From contig JAFZDQ010000049.1 of the NCBI GenBank assembly GCA_017561085.1, forward strand, positions 29,984 to 93,983: a stretch of 64,000 nucleotides of DNA, written 5' to 3'. Shown piece by piece: positions 29,124-35,616 of the stretch (positions are counted from its first letter, which is position 1; each line of letters starts with the position of its first letter). Under the pieces are notes generated by a model. It searched no databases. It worked only from the letters and a program-made list of their open reading frames with translations, and was not told the DNA's origin. This stretch comes from Lachnospiraceae bacterium (GTDB lineage Bacteria; Bacillota; Clostridia; Lachnospirales; Lachnospiraceae). The position numbers were made by a program, and so were the translations under genes.

Positions 29124-29741
29124 TTAGTGGAAAATTCTAAACACCCCAAAAACCTTTCCCAAAATCTGACAATCATCTACAATGATGGGATCCATATCAT
29201 CATTTTCAGGTTGAAGTCTTATGTAACCATTTTCCTTATAATATGTTTTTACAGTTGCGGAATCATCAATTAAAGCTACGATAATTTCACCGTTTCTGGC
29301 TGTATTACATGCGTTTACAAAGACCTGGTCACCACTGAAGATACCTGCATTAATCATGGAATCTCCCTTTACATTTAAAATAAAGGAATCACCACGCGGA
29401 ACAAATTCAGCCGGAACAGGGAAATAGTTTTCAATATTTTCTTCCGCTAAAATCGGTTGACCGGCCGCTACCTGTCCTACAACAGGCAAGCTAACCATTT
29501 CGGTACGTACCATCTGGAAGCTGTCATCACAAATTTCAATAGCTCTGGGCTTCGTAGGGTCCCTTCGGATATAGCCGTTCTTTTCAAGGGTCTCTAAATG
29601 AGAATGGACAGAAGAGGTGGACTTTAAATTCACCGCTTCACAAATTTCTCGAACTGCCGGCGGATAACCTCTTTTTAAAATTTCTTCTTTAATATAATTC
29701 AAAATTTCCTGTTGTTTATTGCTAATCTTACCGTGGGCCAT
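29124..29741 (-). CDS. lexA: SOS repressor LexA
   Basis: This 205-residue repressor has an N-terminal winged helix (1-65) with [19 protein letters not shown] as the recognition region, the Ala93-Gly94 autocleavage site in GQVAAGQP, and the S24 peptidase dyad S128 (GDSMI) and K165 (ATVKTYY). RecA-stimulated self-cleavage at DNA damage releases SOS genes. The intergenic region carries several LexA-box-like sequences shared with the divergent YneA-like gene, so autoregulation is likely. An AAGGAGGT ribosome site precedes the ATG. Confidence 0.97.
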   Translation of the reverse strand: MAHGKISNKQQEILNYIKEEILKRGYPPAVREICEAVNLKSTSSVHSHLETLEKNGYIRRDPTKPRAIEICDDSFQMVRTEMVSLPVVGQVAAGQPILAEENIENYFPVPAEFVPRGDSFILNVKGDSMINAGIFSGDQVFVNACNTARNGEIIVALIDDSATVKTYYKENGYIRLQPENDDMDPIIVDDCQILGKVFGVFRIFH

Positions 29742-29771
29742 AAAATAACCTCCTTAACTGTTTATGGGTCA

Positions 29772-29800
29772 AGTATAACATATCAAAAAGCAAAAAGCAA
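29772..29800 (-). promoter_or_regulatory. lexA promoter
   Basis: On the minus strand TTGCTT (29795-29800), a 17-base spacer and TATACT (29772-29777). A degenerate LexA box (CAAATATTTGTTCG) lies just upstream at 29812-29825. Confidence 0.7.
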
Positions 29801-29843
29801 ACATATATTCCAAATATTTGTTCGATTTTTTGCTTGTTTTCTA

Positions 29844-29872
29844 TTGACATCAGAATATTCGTTCGATATAAT
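29844..29872 (+). promoter_or_regulatory. Perfect consensus promoter of the YneA-like gene with an operator in the spacer
   Basis: TTGACA (29844-29849), 17 bases, TATAAT (29867-29872). The spacer contains GAATATTCGTTCG, a LexA-box-like sequence with one perfect GTTCG half-site. Such a strong promoter needs tight repression, which fits SOS control. Confidence 0.9.
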
Positions 29873-29883
29873 ACCAATATACA

Positions 29884-29895
29884 GAACAGCTGTTC
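29884..29895 (+). promoter_or_regulatory. Perfect LexA (SOS) box
   Basis: GAACAGCTGTTC is a perfect 12-bp palindrome matching the Firmicutes SOS box GAAC-N4-GTTC. It lies 12 bases downstream of the -10 box of the YneA-like gene. A fourth half-matching site, AACAAATGTTCG, follows at 29898-29909. Confidence 0.9.
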
Positions 29896-29926
29896 GCAAC
29901 AAATGTTCGTTAGTTTGGAGGAATCT

Positions 29927-30304
29927 ATGAATAATACAATCAGTGAACGCAGAATCAGAAATAATAAAATAAGAAGGAACAGACAGTTACGCCGTCAGGC
30001 ATTAATGATTATCTGTACCTTCTTTATCATAACGTTTTTATCCATCTTTTGTTTCGGAACTAAAGCCAAAGCACAGTCAAGTGACGAAGCAGCTCAGATG
30101 AAATATAAATATTATAAAAGTGTATTAATCGAATCCGGAGACACATTATGGTCCTATGCGGAAGATTACGCTGATGATGACTTTTATTCCTCATATGAAA
30201 AATATATCAATGAGGTAATTCACATCAATGCTCTTGAAGACGAAAATATTACTTCCGGACAATATATCATTTTACCTTATTATAGTTGCGAATTCGTTTA
30301 TTAA
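29927..30304 (+). CDS. YneA-like SOS-induced cell division inhibitor with LysM domain
   Basis: This 125-residue protein has a very basic N-terminus, a membrane helix at about 26-43 and an extracytoplasmic LysM domain at about 64-117 (ESGDTLWSYAEDYADDDF). This is the architecture of Bacillus YneA, encoded divergently from lexA, which delays division after DNA damage. The GGAGG site before the ATG at 29927 fixes the start. It is controlled by a perfect sigma-A promoter overlaid with LexA boxes. Function is inferred from architecture and position, not overall sequence identity. No yneB or ynzC follows. Confidence 0.85.
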   Translation: MNNTISERRIRNNKIRRNRQLRRQALMIICTFFIITFLSIFCFGTKAKAQSSDEAAQMKYKYYKSVLIESGDTLWSYAEDYADDDFYSSYEKYINEVIHINALEDENITSGQYIILPYYSCEFVY

Positions 30305-30337
30305 TGTTATTAACTCATTGTATATATATTATATATA

Positions 30338-31393
30338 CTACAGATTTTCCCGCAATTTAACAGCTTTAGCCGCCTGCCTGCGTCTGTTTTCTTCCTGAAC
30401 AGCGTAGTGCTTTCTGGTTGTATTTACATCTTTATGACCTAATACATCAGCCACAAGATAAATATCGCCGGTTTCCTGATATAAGGTAGTTCCGTAAGTA
30501 CTTCTTAATTTATGTGGGGTAATCTTTTTCAAACTGGTAACATTAGATGCATACTTCTTAACGAGATTTTCAACAGCTCTAACCGTAATCCTACGATTTT
30601 GTAACGAGAGAAATAGAGCATTTTCATGTCCTTCCATTGGTATCATATGATGTCTTTTTTCCAGGTAATCATGAAGCGCTTCTTCAACTTCATCGCCAAA
30701 GTATACAACAGTTTCATAACCACCTTTTCTTCTGATTTTAATTCCACTATTTTTGAAATCCACATCATTAATATCAATTCCAACACATTCAGAAACACGG
30801 ATTCCGGTTCCTAATAAGAGAGTCAGAAGGGCAACATCTCTAATTTTGGTCTTTTCATGATATCTTTTTTGATTCTTAGTAAGCTTCGTACCATCCTCAA
30901 CCTGATCTAAAAGAATCGCAACCTCATCAATATCTAACCTGATAATTTCTTTTTCATGTTGTTTCGGTAGCGGAACTAATGCAGCCGGATTCGTAGTTAT
31001 CTTTTCTGCACAGAAGAAGTAGTTATAGAAACTTCTAAGTGCAGCTAATTTACGCTTTTTACCACGTTCATTATTAGTATATTGCTTTCCGTCCTTTTCA
31101 TAAAGAGTAATATATTCCATATACTCTTCAATATCTTCCTTTTTAACCTTATCTAAAATAGGTAAATCAAAGTCACAAATTTCCATTTTAGAACATGCCG
31201 GATTATTTTTCTGAATATACTCAAAAAACACTCTGATATCATAGGCATATGCAAGTCTGGTTCTGGAAGAAGTGTATTCCTGAATACCGCGAAAAAATTG
31301 TTTGCAAAAGGGCGGAAGAGTATCAAGAACTTCACGCATTCTTAATGTATTTATATTATTTTGTTCATCATGATAATTTTTACTATTTTCCAT
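30338..31393 (-). CDS. Tyrosine recombinase, Xer type (XerS-like)
   Basis: This 351-residue recombinase has a SAM-like N-terminal core-binding domain (about 30-135) and a catalytic domain with R199 (GTGIRVSE), K223, H294 and R297 (HKLRSTYGT), H320 (LGHKDVN) and the nucleophile Y330. All catalytic residues are intact. Its length and N-terminal extension (LPPFCKQFFRGIQEYTSSRT) resemble single-recombinase XerS proteins of about 356 residues more than the roughly 300-residue XerC/XerD. No phage genes or excisionase are nearby, so a chromosomal dimer-resolution role is favoured over element integration. A dif-like sequence lies directly upstream of its start. Confidence 0.88.
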   Translation of the reverse strand: MENSKNYHDEQNNINTLRMREVLDTLPPFCKQFFRGIQEYTSSRTRLAYAYDIRVFFEYIQKNNPACSKMEICDFDLPILDKVKKEDIEEYMEYITLYEKDGKQYTNNERGKKRKLAALRSFYNYFFCAEKITTNPAALVPLPKQHEKEIIRLDIDEVAILLDQVEDGTKLTKNQKRYHEKTKIRDVALLTLLLGTGIRVSECVGIDINDVDFKNSGIKIRRKGGYETVVYFGDEVEEALHDYLEKRHHMIPMEGHENALFLSLQNRRITVRAVENLVKKYASNVTSLKKITPHKLRSTYGTTLYQETGDIYLVADVLGHKDVNTTRKHYAVQEENRRRQAAKAVKLRENL

Positions 31394-31404
31394 GAATATT
31401 ACTT

Positions 31405-31432
31405 ATTCCTTATTAAAATATTTATCCGGAAT
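31405..31432. other. Candidate dif-like recombination site (11-6-11 architecture)
   Basis: A 28-bp sequence between the recombinase gene and the TtcA-like gene has two 11-bp arms related as inverted repeats (8 of 11 matching, ATTCC at each outer end) around a 6-bp AT centre. This is the geometry of Xer target sites. It begins 12 bases upstream of the recombinase start codon. One arm overlaps the likely ribosome site (AAGGAA), so the symmetry could be coincidental. Assignment is inference. Confidence 0.4.
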
Positions 31433-31456
31433 GATAGGATCTTTTAGAATAATTCT

Positions 31457-32173
31457 TTAAAGCAGTTCATAAGGTTTTAAACCATTTTGAATAGCTGTGA
31501 ACATTCTTTCTTTTACACCCGGATTTTCCTGGTTAATGGTTTTCAATAAATTTTTGATATACTCACGTTTCGTGTGTCCATCCGCAGGACAGGGGCTTTT
31601 TACTACGGGTACTTCATATTTATTGATAAAACCAATTACATCAGCTTCGTTCATATACATTAAAGGACGTATAACTGTTAAATCCATCCTATCCAAATAG
31701 GTCACAGGTGAGAATGTATGAAAACGTCCCTCATAGATTAAAGACATAAGCATTGTCTCAATTACATCATCTTTATGGTGTGCATAAGCCACTTTATTAC
31801 ATCCTGTAGCTTTAATGGCATCATTTAACGCACCTTTACGCATTTTGGCACATAAAGAACATGGATTCGTTTCCATACGCTGATTAAATATTACATCAGC
31901 AATATCTGTTTTTACTATTGTATATTCAATTTCAAGTTCTTTGCATATTTCCTTTATTTTATCCAAATTCAGATTATCAAAACCCAAATCAACGGTTACT
32001 GCATGAATTTCAAATTTTTTCGGATAAAATCTTTTTAATCCATGTAAGCCGTAGAGTAGTGTAAGACTGTCTTTTCCACCGGAAATGCCGATTGCAATTT
32101 TATCATTTTCTTCTATCATATGATAATCATCAACTGCTCTTCGAATATAACTTAATACTTGCTGTAGCTTCAT
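31457..32173 (-). CDS. TtcA/TilS-like PP-loop ATPase (tRNA thiolation family)
   Basis: This 238-residue protein has the PP-loop SGGKDSLTLLYGL near residue 30 and a CSLCAKMRKGAL motif, plus a later SPCPADGHTKRE motif, giving the Cys pattern of TtcA-type enzymes that bind an iron-sulfur cluster. TtcA makes 2-thiocytidine at tRNA position 32; related proteins have other substrates. Length is shorter than E. coli TtcA (about 310), so a TtcA-like label is safer. GGAGGT precedes the ATG. It is read leftward behind the dif-like site. Confidence 0.85.
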   Translation of the reverse strand: MKLQQVLSYIRRAVDDYHMIEENDKIAIGISGGKDSLTLLYGLHGLKRFYPKKFEIHAVTVDLGFDNLNLDKIKEICKELEIEYTIVKTDIADVIFNQRMETNPCSLCAKMRKGALNDAIKATGCNKVAYAHHKDDVIETMLMSLIYEGRFHTFSPVTYLDRMDLTVIRPLMYMNEADVIGFINKYEVPVVKSPCPADGHTKREYIKNLLKTINQENPGVKERMFTAIQNGLKPYELL

Positions 32174-32311
32174 ATTACCTCCAAAACAATTTATCTGTAT
32201 ATTATTTTAACATATTTAAAGAATAATCTATAGTATAATTATTGCAAAAATGATATACTTAATTTGTGTATAATAATTCAATTAAAAACCTGAAGGGGGT
32301 TATGAATATAT

Positions 32312-33628
32312 ATGAAATTACATTTAGACAAAAAGCACATCAGCCTGGGTATTACATCCTTCCTCGTAGTGGCAGCATCATTATTATTTTACTATTTATT
32401 ATTTCACGGAGAAATATTTGTTTCAAAACTGGATAAATTTGTAACCATTGCCAGTCCGATTATTTATGGTATTGTTGTTGCGTACTTATTAACTCCTTTA
32501 GTAAATTCAACAGAAGCCAAAGTGTTAATTCCTTTATTTACACATAAATCTCCTTTAAATGAGCAAAAGCACAAGTGGATGCGTGTCATTTCCGTAACAT
32601 TTACATTAATCTTTGTGTTTTTTGTTTTTTATATCTTTTTTAGGATTCTTATCCCGAATATTGTTACCAGTATCCAAAGTATTTCAACACAATTTCCAAC
32701 CTATGTTACCAACCTTACATTTTGGATTAATAAATTCTTTGAAAAAAATCCGGATATCGAAAAATTGGTTATTCAGTTAATTGACATGTATTCAGAAGAG
32801 TTTAATAACTTTTTGAATAATAATATCATACCTCAATTAGAGTCAATCGTAAAAACAGTTTCATTGAGCTTAATCAATGTATTAAAGGTATTATGGGATT
32901 TCGTAATTGGTGTCATTATCGCTGTATATGTATTATTTAGCAAAGAAATCTTTTCAAGTCAGTCCAAAAAAATTACTTATGCTATATTTAAAAATGATAC
33001 CGCAAATAATATCATTAATGATGTACGTTTTGTAAGCGATACTTTTGTTGGATTTATCAGCGGAAAGATTTTGGATTCTGCAATCATTGGATTAATTTGT
33101 TTTGCCGGAACCAGTGTTCTTAATATTCCCTATGCTTTATTGGTTAGTGTAATCGTTGGTTTAACCAATATTATTCCCTTTTTTGGCCCCTTCCTTGGTG
33201 CAATACCCAGTGCCATATTGATATTAATGGTAGATCCTCTTAAATGCTTGTATTTCATTATATTCATTTTATTCTTGCAGCAATTAGACGGAAATGTCAT
33301 TGGTCCCAAGATTTTAGGCGAATCTACCGGATTATCGAGCTTTTGGGTAATTTTCTCAATCACGATTTTTGGCGGTCTTTTAGGTATCCCCGGAATGATA
33401 ATTGGTGTACCTTTCTTTGCAGTATTATATGCTGGAATCAGGCATATGGTTGAAAAGTCTCTTTCAAAAAAAGGATTACCGACGGAATCTATTCAATATC
33501 AAAATTTGGACAAAATTGTTGATAACAAATTAATCACAAGAGAAAACAGGATGGCGAAAAAGTTTTTCAAAGTAAAGCTTTTTCAATCGGCAAAGAAAAA
33601 AACAGAAAAAGACGATAAAAGAGAGTAG
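32312..33628 (+). CDS. AI-2E family transporter (PF01594)
   Basis: This 438-residue protein has about eight membrane segments and the family features of PF01594, including the GLTNIIPFFGPFLGAIPSAI motif and QQLDGNVIGPKILGESTGL. The family name comes from one member linked to autoinducer-2 export; most members are uncharacterised and some act as sodium/proton antiporters, so substrate is unknown. The tail after residue 380 is basic. An AGGGGG site lies 12 bases before the chosen ATG. dtd follows after six bases. Confidence 0.9.
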   Translation: MKLHLDKKHISLGITSFLVVAASLLFYYLLFHGEIFVSKLDKFVTIASPIIYGIVVAYLLTPLVNSTEAKVLIPLFTHKSPLNEQKHKWMRVISVTFTLIFVFFVFYIFFRILIPNIVTSIQSISTQFPTYVTNLTFWINKFFEKNPDIEKLVIQLIDMYSEEFNNFLNNNIIPQLESIVKTVSLSLINVLKVLWDFVIGVIIAVYVLFSKEIFSSQSKKITYAIFKNDTANNIINDVRFVSDTFVGFISGKILDSAIIGLICFAGTSVLNIPYALLVSVIVGLTNIIPFFGPFLGAIPSAILILMVDPLKCLYFIIFILFLQQLDGNVIGPKILGESTGLSSFWVIFSITIFGGLLGIPGMIIGVPFFAVLYAGIRHMVEKSLSKKGLPTESIQYQNLDKIVDNKLITRENRMAKKFFKVKLFQSAKKKTEKDDKRE

Positions 33629-33634
33629 TAGTAT

Positions 33635-34090
33635 ATGAAATTTGTTGTACAAAGAGTATCCGAAGCAAGTGTATCGGTAAATAATAAAATCATTGGGAAG
33701 ATAGAATCCGGTTTATTGGTTCTCGTAGGTGTTTCAGAATCTGATAATTATGTAATAGCTGATAAAATGATAACCAAATTACTAAATTTAAGAATTTTTG
33801 AAGATGAAAACGGAAAAACAAATTTAAATTTAAATTCCGTCAATGGCGAATTGTTAATAATTTCACAATTTACTTTGTATGCAGATTGTAAAAAAGGCAA
33901 CCGTCCATCATTCACCAAAGCCGGTAATCCTGATCTGGCAAACGATATCTATCAATATATCATTGATAAAGCATCCGAATCTGTTAACATTGTACAAACA
34001 GGTGAATTTGGCGCTAATATGAAGGTTTCTTTAGTCAATGACGGACCTTTTACAATATTAATGGATTCTGATGAGTTATTTCCGGTTTAA
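33635..34090 (+). CDS. dtd: D-aminoacyl-tRNA deacylase
   Basis: This 151-residue protein has the [21 protein letters not shown] motif and the C-terminal [13 protein letters not shown] motif (the cross-subunit Gly-cisPro-type loop is degenerate, reading GPF). DTD hydrolyses D-amino acids from mischarged tRNA and also clears glycine from tRNA-Ala. It normally has Gly-Pro at that loop, here followed by Phe instead of Val. It lies six bases after the AI-2E-family gene. In many Firmicutes dtd follows relA, but not here. Confidence 0.94.
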   Translation: MKFVVQRVSEASVSVNNKIIGKIESGLLVLVGVSESDNYVIADKMITKLLNLRIFEDENGKTNLNLNSVNGELLIISQFTLYADCKKGNRPSFTKAGNPDLANDIYQYIIDKASESVNIVQTGEFGANMKVSLVNDGPFTILMDSDELFPV

Positions 34091-34117
34091 TTTCGAATTA
34101 TATAGTGGAGATTTAAA

Positions 34118-34357
34118 ATGAAATTATTTCTTTTATTGCTAATTGCTTTTTTAGCGTTGGTATATATATATACATTCATCAAAATACGTAAAAAACGCAA
34201 AAATCCAGCTAAATCAGCGGTTGAGGATTTTAATGAAAAATATTTATCACCAAAAGTTCCACCGGTAAATAATAATCATCATTTGCCTGCAAATTATAAA
34301 AAACAAATTACAAAATATAACAGTACGATAGATTATATTGATAAATCAGAGTTATAG
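34118..34357 (+). CDS. Small single-pass membrane protein, unknown
   Basis: This 79-residue protein consists of an N-terminal membrane helix (about 2-20), a basic patch (KIRKKRKNPAK) and a polar C-terminal tail of about 45 residues ending NSTIDYIDKSEL. It starts 27 bases after dtd behind a GGAG site. I do not recognise the family. A similar-sized protein with the same layout (34522-34758) follows after a structured interval, so the two may be ancient duplicates or a functional pair. Confidence 0.68.
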   Translation: MKLFLLLLIAFLALVYIYTFIKIRKKRKNPAKSAVEDFNEKYLSPKVPPVNNNHHLPANYKKQITKYNSTIDYIDKSEL

Positions 34358-34390
34358 AAGCCGTTGGTTGACATAAGTATATTATGTAAA

Positions 34391-34467
34391 CCACGAGTCG
34401 ATACGAGGGTCTCAGCATGCGTGGAATACCTATAACTATTCGTTAAACTTGTGTTTTGCGAATAGTT
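34391..34467. other. Structured intergenic segment of unknown nature
   Basis: The 164-base gap between the two small membrane protein genes contains CCACG/CGTGG (34391-34395 with 34420-34424) and a perfect 9-bp inverted repeat AACTATTCG/CGAATAGTT (34434-34442 with 34459-34467). It is locally richer in G+C than the flanking genes. It does not match a riboswitch, T-box or tRNA I recognise. An RNA element or a mobile-repeat remnant are both possible. Confidence 0.5.
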
Positions 34468-34521
34468 GTTTCTGTCTGGCTACTTCTCCGCGCTAACGCT
34501 TGGAATAACAAGGAGGTCTCT

Positions 34522-34758
34522 ATGTCCACTGAATTACTAGCCTTAATATACATATTGTTTGTAGTTATATTATTATTTCTTTATATAATTTTTAAAATAA
34601 TACCGGTAATCAAATCCAGAAATAAAATGAATCGCATGAAGAAATACAAAAAGCAATATCATTCATCCAAGAATAATTACTTCAGGAACAGTCCCGAACA
34701 TATTGATTTATCAAACAATTATATTGAAAGTTTATGGGATGAAATCAAGAAATCCTAA
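34522..34758 (+). CDS. Small single-pass membrane protein, unknown
   Basis: This 78-residue protein has one membrane helix (about 4-26), a strongly basic stretch (KSRNKMNRMKKYKKQ) and a polar C-terminus ending ESLWDEIKKS. The ATG at 34522 has a strong AAGGAGG site; the longer open frame from 34456 runs into the structured interval and has no ribosome site. I do not recognise the family. Its layout mirrors the 34118-34357 protein. A bidirectional terminator follows. Confidence 0.68.
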   Translation: MSTELLALIYILFVVILLFLYIIFKIIPVIKSRNKMNRMKKYKKQYHSSKNNYFRNSPEHIDLSNNYIESLWDEIKKS

Positions 34759-34783
34759 TATATATAAATTAAAAATATAAATA

Positions 34784-34816
34784 AAAAAAGAATAAGCAAT
34801 TTTGCTTATTCTTTTT
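34784..34816. terminator. Bidirectional terminator between convergent genes
   Basis: AAAAAGAATAAGCAA pairs with TTGCTTATTCTTTTT, giving a stem of about 15 bp flanked by A on the left and T on the right. It can stop both the rightward small-protein gene and the leftward kinase-like gene. Confidence 0.9.
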
Positions 34817-34823
34817 CATTTTA

Positions 34824-35450
34824 TTACTTCTGACAAGCTTCAAAATCTTCAATATACTGTATCAACAACTTCACGGTACCGTCTACGCCTAATACACTAC
34901 TGTTAATACATAAATTATAGCTGTCAGCTCTACCCCATTTCTTAGAGGAATAATAATTATAATAGCTCTGGCGCTGTTTATCTTTCTTATTGCACATGTC
35001 TTTAGCCTTATAAGAATCTAAATTGTATTTTTCCATAATACGCTGTGTTTTAGTCTTTTCGTCGCCGTAAATAAACACATGCAAGCAATTCTTCATATCA
35101 TTTAAAGCATAATCTGCACATCTTCCTACAATCACACAAGGACCTTCTGCAGCGATATTCTTAATTGTATCAAACTGAGCCAAAAACACTTTATGACTAA
35201 TAGGCATATCAACGAAATGGGATGCATTGTAGCCAAAAGAATATGTATCCATTACCAGATTATAAAGAAATGAGCTAGTGGGCCTCTCATCATGATTTTC
35301 AAGCATTTCCTCGCAGAAACCGCTCTCTTTTGCAGCTCTGGACAATAACTCTTTATCATAACATTTAATCCCAAAATGTGCTGCTACTTTCTGTCCTATT
35401 TCACGTCCGGCAGAACCAAACTGTCTTCCGATTGTAATTACAGTATTCAT
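34824..35450 (-). CDS. Cytidylate kinase-like family protein
   Basis: This 208-residue protein begins MNTVITIGRQFGSAGREIGQ, where GRQFGSAGREIG is the modified P-loop of the cytidylate kinase-like family. A second region (GPCVIVGRCADYAL) and the basic segment KDMCNKKDKQRQSYYNYY also fit. It is not the housekeeping Cmk, which has a standard GPxGxGKST loop; substrate is unknown. The start at 35450 has GGGAGGGTG upstream; the longer frame is unnecessary. The stop lies just before a bidirectional terminator. Confidence 0.87.
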   Translation of the reverse strand: MNTVITIGRQFGSAGREIGQKVAAHFGIKCYDKELLSRAAKESGFCEEMLENHDERPTSSFLYNLVMDTYSFGYNASHFVDMPISHKVFLAQFDTIKNIAAEGPCVIVGRCADYALNDMKNCLHVFIYGDEKTKTQRIMEKYNLDSYKAKDMCNKKDKQRQSYYNYYSSKKWGRADSYNLCINSSVLGVDGTVKLLIQYIEDFEACQK

Positions 35451-35548
35451 ATACACCCTCCCTTTATAGTAATTCGTTATCCAATACAAGATAGAACCAA
35501 TTACCTTCTATAATATAATTATACAGTGTAAATGGATAAAATTCAACC

Positions 35549-35580
35549 AAAAAAGAGGTACCGCAGACTTACGGTACCTC
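35549..35580 (-). terminator. Rho-independent terminator after cstA
   Basis: Read leftward, GAGGTACCG and CGGTACCTC form a perfect 9-bp stem with an eight-base loop, followed by TTTTTT. It is 37 bases beyond the cstA stop. Confidence 0.93.
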
Positions 35581-35616
35581 CAATTTAATTATTTACTTCA
35601 TAATCGGATTAAATGA

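Noticed and set aside
30320-30338. Perfect AT palindrome at the end of the recombinase gene
   Set aside because: Pure TA repeats form such palindromes by chance in AT-rich DNA. It lacks dif or terminator features and overlaps the stop codon.
30338-31393. Recombinase as a marker of a prophage or integrative element
   Set aside because: No phage structural, excisionase or transfer genes, no tRNA target and no flanking direct repeats are present, and neighbours are housekeeping genes.
32312-33628. Autoinducer-2 exporter and quorum-sensing system
   Set aside because: The name is a family label and no luxS or lsr genes are in the window.
34368-34373. TTGACA as a promoter of the second small membrane protein gene
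   Set aside because: No acceptable -10 box lies 16-18 bases downstream.
34824-35450. Housekeeping cytidylate kinase Cmk
   Set aside because: The P-loop GRQFGSAGREIG differs from the GPxGxGKST loop of Cmk, so only the kinase-like family is supported.
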